A DNA stretch of 64,000 bases from Thiovibrio sp964588325. GTDB taxonomy: Bacteria; Desulfobacterota; Desulfobulbia; Desulfobulbales; Desulfurivibrionaceae. Each line of letters opens with the position of its first letter. Position 1 is the stretch's first letter. This document shows, piece by piece, positions 9,030 to 16,986 of the stretch. The stretch lies in the NCBI GenBank assembly GCA_964588325.1, contig CAZPOR010000011.1, positions 60,532-124,531 on the forward strand, in the 5' to 3' direction. A program made the translations under genes and the position numbers. The notes beneath the pieces are model-generated. The model was not told the DNA's origin, did not search any database, and saw nothing but the letters and a program-made list of their open reading frames with translations.

Positions 9030-9913
9030 CGGGAGGCTCCGGTTTTGGTGCGTTTGCTCAGCTCCTGGTTGATCATCTGCTGAAGATCCTTGAAGTTGCG
9101 CTCCTTCAGGCGGCGGCCATTGACGAAAATGGTCGGGGTGCCTCGAACTCCGACTTGTTGGGCCTCAATCATATCGCGTTCAAGGATCTGCCGGCTGACC
9201 GCCCCCTTGGAATCCTTGTTGAACCGTTCCAGGTCGAGGCCGAGCTTCTTGGCAAGCTCCGTGTATTTTGCCTCGGAAAGGGACTTCTGGTTTTCAAACA
9301 GCAGGTCATGGTACTGCCAGAATTTGCCTTGGCGATGGGCGGCCAGGGAGGCAAGGGCGGCGGGCTGGGCTTGCTTGTGCATGGCCAGGGGAAACTGCTT
9401 GAAAACGACCTTGACCTCCTTGGGATATTTGGCCAGCGCCTCTTCAAACAGACCGCCCACCGTGCCGCAATAGGGGCATTCAAAATCGCTGAACGCGACA
9501 ATGACCACCGGAGCGTTTTCCGGCCCGAGAAACGGCGCGCCCTGGATATTGATGGGCACGGAAAAATCCAGGCTCACGGTCTGGACGGTTTTGTGTTTGG
9601 CGCTGGACAGATAGATCCGATCGGGGATGTTGGCTGCCTGCAGGCCGGAAGAGGCGATGCGGTCCATGGTCGGATCAACGGAAATGGTTTCCTCCAGGGC
9701 GCCTTTTTCGGAATAGACCAGGAGCCTGCCGCCTTCGGCCAGAACAAAGATCCATTTGCCGTCCAGTGAGGCGGCGATGTCCAAGGGCGTGGTCGGGGTT
9801 TTCAGGGTGCTGCTTACCTCCCAGTCAACTCCGGCCTGGCAGGGCGCCGTCACAAGCAGGGCCGCGAAAATCATGGGGAAACAGCCGAAAAATCGTCGTG
9901 CGGTCAGAGTCAT
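9026..9913 (-). CDS. Periplasmic DsbA/DsbG-like thioredoxin-fold protein with N-terminal extension
   Basis: This 295-residue protein has a signal peptide (FFGCFPMIFAALLVTAPCQAG). An approximately 100-residue segment with propeller-blade-like repeats follows (DIAASLDGKWIFVLAEGGRLLVYS). The thioredoxin domain begins GPENAPVVIVAFSDFECPYC. The active site is CPYC (about residues 150-153) and the cis-proline loop is GTPTIFVNGR. Family members oxidise or isomerise disulfides in exported proteins. The two-part architecture is common in sulfate-reducer relatives. The start is an ATG after AAAGGAGAG. It heads the phoH-ybeY/pdxJ-kef operon. Confidence 0.88.
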   Translation of the reverse strand: MTLTARRFFGCFPMIFAALLVTAPCQAGVDWEVSSTLKTPTTPLDIAASLDGKWIFVLAEGGRLLVYSEKGALEETISVDPTMDRIASSGLQAANIPDRIYLSSAKHKTVQTVSLDFSVPINIQGAPFLGPENAPVVIVAFSDFECPYCGTVGGLFEEALAKYPKEVKVVFKQFPLAMHKQAQPAALASLAAHRQGKFWQYHDLLFENQKSLSEAKYTELAKKLGLDLERFNKDSKGAVSRQILERDMIEAQQVGVRGTPTIFVNGRRLKERNFKDLQQMINQELSKRTKTGASR

Positions 9914-10005
9914 TGTTGTCTCTCCTTTTTTTGATGCTCACACTATGCGCTGCCGAACCATCCGGCCGGGAACCTCACTGTACGGTCAACCTGTCCGGGG
10001 GATAC

Positions 10006-10032
10006 ATTATAATGCCCGGAAAAATTACGCAA
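10006..10032 (-). promoter_or_regulatory. Candidate promoter of the dsbA-like-phoH-ybeY/pdxJ operon
   Basis: On the minus strand a perfect TATAAT (10011-10006) lies 92 nt upstream of the dsbA-like start. The best -35 candidate, TTGCGT at 10032-10027, is only 15 nt away, shorter than ideal, so the -35 assignment is weak. The rest of the 154-nt gap (9914-10067) shows nothing else. Confidence 0.4.
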
Positions 10033-10067
10033 GGATCAGCAGGAGGCAGGGGAAGAAAATTTCAGCC

Positions 10068-11285
10068 TCAAGGTTTTGTCTGGAGAAGCTCCGCCAGGAG
10101 AATGGCCAGATGGAGAACCTCCGGTTGTGCCGGGTCATGGCCCAACCCCTGCCGGATATGGATGAGGCAGCCGGAGCAGGTGGTGGTTATCAGATCGGGC
10201 GCCGCCTGTGCCAGTTGGGTGAGCAGGCGGCTTCTGATTGTTGCGGCCAGTTCGGGCTGAGCCAGATGAAACAAACCTCCCTGGCCGCAGCATTGCGGAC
10301 CATTGGCAAGTTCGGCCAGGTGCAGGCCGGGGATGGCCGTAAGGATTTTCCTGGGCGGGGCGATAATTTTAGACGGAAACCTCAGATGGCAGGGGTCGTG
10401 GTAGACCACGGTGCGGGGCACGGGCGAACCGGCAAAACGGAAATCCGGCTCAGCCTCCATGGCTTGCGCCACAAAGGTTGAAAATTCAAGGAGACGGTCG
10501 GCAAAGGCCTGGGCCTGTGTAAGCCATTCAGGGTCATCGGCAAAAAGCTCGGGATAGCGGCGCAACTGGCTGTAGCAGGAAGCGCAGGAGGTCAGGATGG
10601 GCAAGGTGTTTCCGGCAAAGGCGTTGATGTTTTGCCTGGCAAGACGCGTGGCTGTGGCGGTATCGCCGCTGTTTTCCGCGGCAAGCCCGCAACAGCACTG
10701 CCGCGGTGGCATGAGGAGGGGGGCGCCGGTGAAGGGCGCGGTTACCCGTTCTGTTGCGTCAATAATCTCCCGGTGCAGATGGGTGGCGTAACAGCCCGGG
10801 AAAAAGGCCAGGGCCGGGGACGCGGATTTCTTCCCCGGAGGTTCAGGAAGGGCAGGGGAAAGGGATGCGCTCTCCGCCGGCAGGCCGAGGCGCAGCCGCA
10901 GGCCGCTGTCAGCGGGTAATCGGTCCAGCAGGGGGCGGCCGAGACCGGCGATTGTCGCCAACAGGGCCGGATTGCTCAGAGCCTTTCGGGTGATGGCCCT
11001 GAGCAAGACCTGGCACCCCGCGGTTTTCTCCAGCCGTTTCCGGGCGGCGATAAAACGGGCGGGCGGATCGATCCCCCGGGAGCACACGCCCCGGCAGGCT
11101 CCGCAGAGCAGGCATTGCGAAAGAATCTCCGCATAGGCTGCCGAGGCTTGGGCCGGATCAAGCCGAGCCAGCAGATGCAGTCTGCCTCGAGCCGAGAGCG
11201 ATTCCCGGCCCGAGGCCTGAAAGACCGGGCAGACCACGGTGCAGGCCCCGCATTTTGCGCACTGGAGCGGAGTTATCTTTGCCAC
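10068..11285 (-). CDS. (Fe-S)-binding oxidoreductase subunit, GlcF/LldE-like
   Basis: This 405-residue protein has two N-terminal ferredoxin-type clusters, CAKCGACTVVCPVF (about residues 9-22) and CLLCGACRGVCSRG (about 57-70). Two cysteine-rich CCG domains follow (FFPGCYATHLHREI with CCCG and CASCY; then YHDPCHLRF with CCGQGG and CSGC). This is the layout of GlcF of glycolate oxidase and of LldE/LutA-type lactate oxidation proteins. The FAD partner (GlcD-like) is not in the window, so the substrate is unknown. Translation starts at a GTG (11285-11283) inside the last codons of prfB; the 13-nt overlap suggests coupling. Confidence 0.9.
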   Translation of the reverse strand: MAKITPLQCAKCGACTVVCPVFQASGRESLSARGRLHLLARLDPAQASAAYAEILSQCLLCGACRGVCSRGIDPPARFIAARKRLEKTAGCQVLLRAITRKALSNPALLATIAGLGRPLLDRLPADSGLRLRLGLPAESASLSPALPEPPGKKSASPALAFFPGCYATHLHREIIDATERVTAPFTGAPLLMPPRQCCCGLAAENSGDTATATRLARQNINAFAGNTLPILTSCASCYSQLRRYPELFADDPEWLTQAQAFADRLLEFSTFVAQAMEAEPDFRFAGSPVPRTVVYHDPCHLRFPSKIIAPPRKILTAIPGLHLAELANGPQCCGQGGLFHLAQPELAATIRSRLLTQLAQAAPDLITTTCSGCLIHIRQGLGHDPAQPEVLHLAILLAELLQTKP

Positions 11286-12368
11286 AGCAGATAGGCCTTG
11301 ATGAACGGGTCAAGGTTGCCGTCCAGCGTGCTGTCCACATTGCCCACCTCAAAATTGGTCCGGTGGTCCTTGATCAGCCGATAGGGCTGCATTACATAGG
11401 AGCGGATCTGGCTGCCCCAGGCGATCTCTTTTTTCTCGCCGGCGATATCCTGGTGCTGCTCCTTCTGCGCCTCGCGTTCCTTTTCGTACAGCCGGGCCTT
11501 GAGCATCTTCATGGCCGTGTCCTTGTTGCGGTGCTGGCTGCGTTCGTTCTGGCACTGAACCACGATGCCCGTGGGCAAATGGGTGATGCGGATGGCCGAG
11601 CTGGTCTTGTTGACGTGCTGGCCGCCGGCGCCGCTGGCCCGGTAGGTGTCGATGCGCAGATCCTTGTCGTTGATGTCCACCTGGATGTCGTCGTCCAGCT
11701 CCGGAAAGACGAAAACCGAGGCAAAGGAGGTGTGCCGGCGGCCGCTGGCGTCAAAGGGGGAGATGCGCACCAGCCGGTGGATGCCCATTTCCGAGCGCAG
11801 CAAGCCATAGGCGTTGTGCCCGGTGACCATGACGGTCGCGCTCTTCACCCCGGCCTCATCGCCGGGTTGCAGGTCGAGCATCTCGGTGGGAAATTTTTTG
11901 GCCTCGCACCAGCGCAGATACATGCGCAGGAGGATGCTCACCCAGTCCTGGGCCTCGGTGCCGCCCGCGCCTGCGTGGATGGTAATCATGGCGTTGCTGG
12001 CGTCGTGCTCGCCGGTGAACATGCACTCAAGCTCAACGGTTCCCACCCGTTCAAGCAGCGCGTCCAGCGACTGATCAACCTCGTTGATGGTCGTCTCGTC
12101 GCCTTCGCTCATGCCCATTTCGAGCAGGAGTTCCGCCTCTTCCAGCTCTGTCTGGCAACTGTCCCATTCGTCAACAACATTCTGGATCGCGCCCTGCTCC
12201 CGCTGCACCTTTTGGGCGTTTTCCTGGTTATCCCAAAAGGCCGGGGCCAGGGTGAGCTGCTCCAGTTCCTGCAGTCGCTCCCTCTTGTGATCTACCTCAA
12301 AGATGCTCCTTCAGGGAGATGAGGCGCCCCTTGAGATCCTGGATTTTTTGTTTGAGTTCCGCAGACAT
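11273..12368 (-). CDS. prfB: Peptide chain release factor 2 (RF2), made by +1 programmed frameshift
   Basis: RF2 recognises UAA and UGA stops and releases the peptide at the ribosome. The gene is in two frames. The first (ATG at 12368 after AGGAGA) encodes 23 residues and ends at an in-frame TGA (12299-12297). The second continues from GAG at 12298 for 341 residues to 11273. Ribosomes slip at CTT-TGA, giving 364 residues, which matches normal RF2 length. The catalytic GGQ loop is seen in ASGAGGQHVNKTSSA, and the codon-recognition domain is intact. It lies between lnt and the Fe-S protein gene. Because the frame breaks, automated annotation may miss the first 23 codons. Confidence 0.95.
12297..12311 (-). 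promoter_or_regulatory. prfB: prfB +1 programmed frameshift site
   Basis: Reading the minus strand, AAGGAG (12311-12306) is followed by CAT, then CTT (12302-12300) and the stop TGA (12299-12297), with G next. Spacing of the Shine-Dalgarno-like AAGGAG to the CTT slip codon is 3 nt, the same as in E. coli prfB. This is the autoregulatory element: low RF2 leaves the UGA unread and favours the shift. Confidence 0.95.
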
Positions 12369-12386
12369 GGTGTGTTCTCCTGAAAA

Positions 12387-12490
12387 AAAGGTTAAAGGCT
12401 AAAGGCTAAAGGTGAAAGGCTAAAGGCTAAAGGTCAAAGGCTAAAGGTTGAAAAATCATACCTTGCGCCTTTTACCTTTAGCCTTGCGCC
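12387..12490. repeat. Heptad fold-back element A (lnt-prfB gap)
   Basis: The left arm is nine in-phase 7-nt units AAAGGNN (12387-12449). A short spacer of about 11 nt follows. The right arm (12461-12490) is the reverse complement type and reads AAGGNNN heptads on the minus strand. The right arm lies inside the 3' end of lnt and encodes its basic tail RRKAKGKRRKV. This is the most regular of five related elements in the window (others at 19241, 37752, 38430 and 43848). Confidence 0.85.
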
Positions 12491-14039
12491 TGTTTACTTC
12501 TGCCCCGATCAGGGTCAGGAGTAAACAACCCCACGGAAAAAGATACCCCCAGCGGACATAGCAGGTCAAGCCATTGACCAGGGCCACCGGCTGACTGCGG
12601 GCGTACTCGGTAAACAGGGGGGAAGCTTCCTGCGTCCGGCCCATGGGGTCGATGAAGGCGCTGATTCCGGTGTTGGCCGCGCGCACCAGGGTTTTTCTGG
12701 TCTCCACCGCCCGGAACACCCCCATGGCCAGATGCTGCATCGGGGCGCTCGACCTGCCGAACCAGGCGTCGTTGGTAAGTGTTACCAGCAAGTTTGCCCC
12801 AGCCTGTGCCTGCTTGCGGGAAATATCCGGGAAGATGCTCTCAAAGCAGATCAATATTCCGATCCTGCTGTTGTGGCAAGTAAGCGGCGTGTTGCTCCGG
12901 CCGGGCGTGAACTCGCCCAGGGTTTCCACCAGCGGCGAGGCAAAATGCAGGATCCGGCGGAAGGGAATATATTCGCCAAAGGGCACCAGATGCTGCTTGT
13001 CGTAGCGGCCAGCGACCTGCCCGTCCGGAGAGAGCAGGAAGGCGCTGTTGGCATAGCTGAGCGGCCCTGTGGCTGAGGTCTTTTCCCGGTGGGGCGCGCC
13101 GGTGAGCAGATATGTTTGGTGCGGCCGGGTCAGTTCGCTGTGCAGCCTGAGAAAGAGCGGGTGCTCGTAAGGGTAAAACGGCAGGGCTGTTTCCGGCCAG
13201 ACAATGAGCCGCGGTTGCCTGGTAGTGAAAAATTCCTGGCTCAGCCGGAGGTAGGTGTCAATGGTTTCCCGCTGAAAGGCGGGCTGCCATTTTTGATCCT
13301 GGGGAATATTGCCCTGGGCCACCGCCACTTCCATCTGTTCCGTCTGGGCAAGGGCTGCGGGCAGGGTTTGCAGCCGCCAGAAATTATAGCCCGAAGCGAG
13401 CAGCAGCAGGGCTGACGCCGCAATGGTAATTGCATCGGGGCTTATCCGCTTGCCTCGGACGAGCGAAGCGGCGAGGGTGAAGATCAGCGCGTTTGCCAGC
13501 ACCAGGAGGAAGGTAAGGCCATGGTGGCCCGCCAGATCGGCAATCTGGATGAGCTGGGGCAGATTGTACTGGGTGTAGGCCAGATCCAGCCAGGGAAAGC
13601 CGGTGAACAACATCCCCCGGATCAGGTCCAGCGCCACCCAGCAGGCCGGGGCGAAAACGAGCAGGGGAAGGCGCGGTCCTGTTTTGGCGCAGAGAAAGGC
13701 GAAGAGCGCCAGGTAGCAGCTCATGTACAGGGCCAGAAACACCAGGGCCAGCACCGCGATGGGCAGGGGTACCTGGCCGTAGGTGGCCAAAACAATGACG
13801 ATCCAGTACAAAAGGGGCAGGTAATAGGCCAGGCCGCAGATGAGGCCGAGCAGCGCGGCCCGGCGTGGGGGCTGGTTGTCGAGGCTCCAGAAAAGAGGGA
13901 CCAGCGCCAGCCAGGCAAGCTGCGGCAGGGCAAGGGCTCCCGGAGAGGCGAAAAATAACAGGGTGCTGGACAGCAATGCCAGCAGGGCACCCCTGCCGAA
14001 AGGGGTGTGGCTATCAGAGCGCGGGAACAGGGAAACCAT
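12456..14039 (-). CDS. lnt: Apolipoprotein N-acyltransferase
   Basis: This 527-residue inner-membrane enzyme adds the third acyl chain to lipoproteins. The N-terminal half is five to six membrane helices (about residues 15-210). The C-terminal half is a nitrilase-type CN_hydrolase domain facing the periplasm. The catalytic triad is visible as Glu in IVWPETALPF, Lys in GRYDKQHLVPFGEYIPF and Cys in IGILICFESIFPD. A final membrane helix (CYVRWGYLFPWGCLLLTLIG) precedes a strongly basic tail, which is encoded by the heptad repeat at 12461-12490 and is probably an acquired extension. Its ATG shares one base with the corC stop (TGATG), a coupled corC-lnt pair as in E. coli ybeX-lnt. Confidence 0.95.
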   Translation of the reverse strand: MVSLFPRSDSHTPFGRGALLALLSSTLLFFASPGALALPQLAWLALVPLFWSLDNQPPRRAALLGLICGLAYYLPLLYWIVIVLATYGQVPLPIAVLALVFLALYMSCYLALFAFLCAKTGPRLPLLVFAPACWVALDLIRGMLFTGFPWLDLAYTQYNLPQLIQIADLAGHHGLTFLLVLANALIFTLAASLVRGKRISPDAITIAASALLLLASGYNFWRLQTLPAALAQTEQMEVAVAQGNIPQDQKWQPAFQRETIDTYLRLSQEFFTTRQPRLIVWPETALPFYPYEHPLFLRLHSELTRPHQTYLLTGAPHREKTSATGPLSYANSAFLLSPDGQVAGRYDKQHLVPFGEYIPFRRILHFASPLVETLGEFTPGRSNTPLTCHNSRIGILICFESIFPDISRKQAQAGANLLVTLTNDAWFGRSSAPMQHLAMGVFRAVETRKTLVRAANTGISAFIDPMGRTQEASPLFTEYARSQPVALVNGLTCYVRWGYLFPWGCLLLTLIGAEVNRRKAKGKRRKV

Positions 14040-14887
14040 CAGTCGAGCTTGGTCTGGATTTTTACGGTGTGGATGCGCCGCCGGTCGGCGGAGACCACCT
14101 CAAAGACCAGGGAGTTGATCAGCATGGTGGCGCCCACCGGCGGCACCCGGTCCAGTTGGTGGATGATCAGGCCGCCCACCGATTCGTAGGGGCCTTCCGG
14201 CAGGGTAACGCCGAAGAAATCCTCCACCTCCTCAAGATTGACCTTGGCGTCGGTGAGGAGCATGTGCTCGTTCACCACCTTCCACCGTTTTTCCGCCTTG
14301 TCGTATTCGTCGCGAATCTCGCCGACGATTTCTTCCAGCACGTCTTCCAGGGTCACCAACCCGCGGACGCTGCCGAATTCGTCGGTGACCACGGCCATAT
14401 GGCCTTTCTGGCTCTGGAAATCCTTGAGCAGGTTGACGATCTTGCGGGTATCAAGCACGAAAAAAGCCGGTTTGACCAGCTCCGAGGCCGCGGGCATGGA
14501 GGAGGCGTTGAGGCAGAAGGGCAACAGATCCTTGGCATGGAGGATGCCGATGATATTGTCCGGGGAATCCTGGTAGATGGGGATTCTGGTGTACCCCTCA
14601 TCGGTGATCAACTGGATGAGATCGGCGGCCGACACCTGTGCCTCGGCGCTGACCATGTCGCTTCGCGGGGTCATGATCTCGCGGACCAGGGTGTCCCTGA
14701 ATTCGAGGATGGAGCTGATCATCTCCCCTTCCTCGCGGGAGATCAGCCCCTGTTCTTCTCCGTCATCGAGGAGTTCCTGTATTTCCTGCTCAATGTCTTC
14801 GGTGGTGTCTGGGGCGCGGTTGATGCCAAAAAAATTGAGAATGCGCTTGAAGGGGGAGTCGCCGGTGTCCGGGGCGGATGTGTCCAT
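14039..14887 (-). CDS. CorC/YbeX-type CBS-domain protein
   Basis: This 282-residue cytoplasmic protein lacks the DUF21 membrane domain found in HlyC/CorB relatives. A CBS pair (about residues 65-185; IMTPRSDMVSAEAQVSA, then IIGILHAKDLLPF) is followed by a CorC_HlyC (transporter-associated) domain (about 200-280; GPYESVGGLIIHQLDRVPP). CorC is linked to Mg2+/Co2+ resistance in enterobacteria, while YbeX-type members sit with ybeZ-ybeY-lnt and affect ribosome metabolism. Here it is directly coupled to lnt. The ATG at 14887 (MDTSAPDTGDS) is preferred; an in-frame TTG at 14983 would add 32 residues with no family-like sequence. Confidence 0.88.
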   Translation of the reverse strand: MDTSAPDTGDSPFKRILNFFGINRAPDTTEDIEQEIQELLDDGEEQGLISREEGEMISSILEFRDTLVREIMTPRSDMVSAEAQVSAADLIQLITDEGYTRIPIYQDSPDNIIGILHAKDLLPFCLNASSMPAASELVKPAFFVLDTRKIVNLLKDFQSQKGHMAVVTDEFGSVRGLVTLEDVLEEIVGEIRDEYDKAEKRWKVVNEHMLLTDAKVNLEEVEDFFGVTLPEGPYESVGGLIIHQLDRVPPVGATMLINSLVFEVVSADRRRIHTVKIQTKLD

Positions 14888-15038
14888 GTGGGGGTAAGAG
14901 TCCTCTGGGGTAAGACAACGGAGCAGGCGCACCGTCAACGGTGAGGCCGGCGCTGTCGTCCGGTGGAAAAAAAGTTTATACAATCGGCTGCAACACGCTC
15001 TGGCTAAAGGAAATAGCCGGGGGTGTCAAGAAAAAAAA

Positions 15039-15067
15039 TTGACGTTTATCTTTAAAATCGGTATAAG
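15039..15067 (+). promoter_or_regulatory. Sigma-70 type promoter upstream of the acetyl-CoA carboxylase locus
   Basis: TTGACG (15039-15044), a 17-nt spacer and TATAAG (15062-15067) make a good vegetative promoter. Transcription would start near 15075, giving a leader of over 300 nt before accC. On the opposite strand a weaker TTGACA (15029-15024) could serve corC-lnt. Confidence 0.6.
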
Positions 15068-15216
15068 GGCCACACTTTGACCATGGAATGCATGCCACTC
15101 CTGGTGAAGAAATCAAAAACAGGTTCACTATACCATAGAACACCATGCTGTTTCAACAGATTGCGCTTCATCGAATGGAGGGCTTTTGCTCCGGGGGGAG
15201 AATTGAGGCAGTCGCA

Positions 15217-15236
15217 GCAAGGCTCAACAGCCTTGC
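15217..15236 (+). other. Strong hairpin in the 5' leader of the accC transcript
   Basis: GCAAGGCT and AGCCTTGC form a perfect 8-bp stem with a CAAC loop. No T-run follows, so it is not a normal intrinsic terminator. It sits in the long leader (about 15075-15407), where no convincing gene is seen, and may be a regulatory structure. Confidence 0.5.
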
Positions 15237-15407
15237 CGGTGCCTTTCCTTGTTATGAGATCATCTGAATTCATCTTTTCATTTGCCCTGAAAATTAGTAA
15301 GAACTAGAAAACGGAAACGGCGGAGTGATCGTTCTCTTTTTTCCTTTTTGTTTATGGGGATATGGTGAACGGTGCAGCCCGCCCCGCAACCGATATCGAG
15401 GGTTCGC

Positions 15408-16814
15408 TTGAAAGACAAGGTTTTGATTGCAAATCGGGGCGAGATTGCCCTGCGGATCATGGAGGCCTGTAAAGACCTGGGCCTGGATTATACCGTGATC
15501 TACACCGCGGCGGATGAGGAATCCGAACATGTGCGCCGCTGCCTGGACAGCCAGAGCAATGTCCGCCGGGCCTGGCGGGTATCGGCCTATACCGATCCCA
15601 ACGATATTCTTTCCGTGGCCGACCACACCAAATGCACCGCCATCCATCCCGGCTACGGTTTTTTCTCCGAGGATTTCCGTTTTGCCCGGCGGGTCACGAT
15701 CCGCAACCGGCCTCTGACCTTCATCGGCCCGAAATGGGAGGTGGTCAAGGATCTTGGCGACAAGATCAATACCAAGCGGGTTGCCAACCGGCTGGGTATC
15801 CCCACCATCCCCGGCACCGACGGCCCCATCTATAATGAGATGGAGGCCGAGGACATCGCCCTCCATCTTCTCGAAATCCAGGACGGCCAGAAGATCAAGA
15901 ACCCCTCCATCCTGGTCAAGGCCGCGGCCGGCGGCGGCGGCATGGGCATCGAAGAGGTCTACCAGATCGAGCATTTCCGCCGCATCTACCGCCAGGTTCA
16001 GAACTATGCCAAACGGCAGTTCGGCGACGGCGGGGTGCTCATCGAGCAGCGAATCCGCGACTTCAATCATCTTGAGGTGCAGTTGGTCTGCAGCCGGCAC
16101 GGCGAGCGGGTGCATTTCGGCACCCGGAACTGCACCATCCAAAGCACCGGCCGTCAGAAGCGGCTGGAGGCCGCGCCCGGATTCGACAACTCCTGCTTTT
16201 CCTACGATTTTAACGGTCAAGAGGTTTTGGACAAGGTGGTTGAGTATTCGCTCAAGCTTGCCGCCCATGTGCGCTACGATAATGTCGGCACCTGGGAGTG
16301 GATCGTCACCCGGGACGGCCAGCCCTATCTCCTTGAGGTCAACACCCGCATCCAGGTGGAAAACGATGTCTCCGCCCGGGTCAGTTACATAAACAACAAA
16401 CATCCCAACCTCATCCGCGAGCAGATCCGGCTGGCCTTGGGCGACAAGATGGGATACAGCCAGAAGGATATCGTTTCCCGGGGCGCGAGCATCGAATTCA
16501 GAATCGTTGCGGAAGACACCGCCCGCGGCTTTGCTCCCTGGATTGGGACGATCTCCAAGTTCTCCTACCCGCAACACGATTGGTCCGCGGTTTACAGCCA
16601 TGTGCCCACCGACCGATCTTACGCGATCCCCAGCGAGTATGACCCCAATCTGGCCTTGGCCTTGGTTTGGGGCGACACCATGGAGGAAGCCAAGGAACGG
16701 GGGCGGAAATTTCTGGCCGAGGTGGCCATCGAAGGCAGCAACGCCGCAGGAGGCCAAATCATGACCAACCTCCCTTATCTTCAGGAAAACATAGCCCGAC
16801 TGCTCACTTTTTGA
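15408..16814 (+). CDS. accC: Biotin carboxylase subunit of acetyl-CoA carboxylase (divergent)
   Basis: This enzyme carboxylates the biotin carrier using ATP and bicarbonate, the first half-reaction of malonyl-CoA formation. Biotin carboxylase N-domain: KVLIANRGEIALRIMEA, IHPGYGFFSED. ATP-grasp: KAAAGGGGMGIEEV. C-domain: EVNTRIQVEN, where the family usually has ...QVEH, then ASIEFRIVAED. The protein is about 468 residues, near the usual 445-450. The start is uncertain. TTG at 15408 has GAGGG 5 nt upstream and begins four residues before VLIANRGE, as family members do; the GTG at 15372 would add 12 residues. It is followed by carboxyltransferase, carrier and ligase genes. The family is certain; the acyl-CoA substrate is inferred. 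Confidence 0.9.
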   Translation: MKDKVLIANRGEIALRIMEACKDLGLDYTVIYTAADEESEHVRRCLDSQSNVRRAWRVSAYTDPNDILSVADHTKCTAIHPGYGFFSEDFRFARRVTIRNRPLTFIGPKWEVVKDLGDKINTKRVANRLGIPTIPGTDGPIYNEMEAEDIALHLLEIQDGQKIKNPSILVKAAAGGGGMGIEEVYQIEHFRRIYRQVQNYAKRQFGDGGVLIEQRIRDFNHLEVQLVCSRHGERVHFGTRNCTIQSTGRQKRLEAAPGFDNSCFSYDFNGQEVLDKVVEYSLKLAAHVRYDNVGTWEWIVTRDGQPYLLEVNTRIQVENDVSARVSYINNKHPNLIREQIRLALGDKMGYSQKDIVSRGASIEFRIVAEDTARGFAPWIGTISKFSYPQHDWSAVYSHVPTDRSYAIPSEYDPNLALALVWGDTMEEAKERGRKFLAEVAIEGSNAAGGQIMTNLPYLQENIARLLTF

Positions 16815-16833
16815 TGAGTTACAGGTAATTTAG

Positions 16834-16882
16834 GAGCCGTTACCAAAAAATTTCTGCCCCTTTTTTTGTTACGGCTCTTTAT
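16834..16882 (+). terminator. Imperfect hairpin with T-rich tail between accC and the carboxyltransferase gene
   Basis: GAGCCGT (16834-16840) pairs with ACGGCTC (16871-16877), with partial extension inward. TTTATGCCGTTTTT follows. It could be a weak terminator or attenuator reducing downstream expression. The interrupted stem and 30-nt loop make this tentative. Confidence 0.4.
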
Positions 16883-16986
16883 GCCGTTTTTATCACTTTA
16901 AAGCTGAGTTGAGCAGCTCGCCTGCTCAACGAAACTTATGCCCTTTGGGTATAATAACGAACTTATCCATTGCAACGGCGCACTTT

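Noticed and set aside
12387..12449. CRISPR-like regular repeats
   Set aside because: Units are only 7 nt, directly joined without spacers, and no cas genes are present.
15077..15307. 76-codon frame in the acc leader, just after the promoter
   Set aside because: Poor ribosome site and no protein-like pattern; the region is better explained as an untranslated leader.
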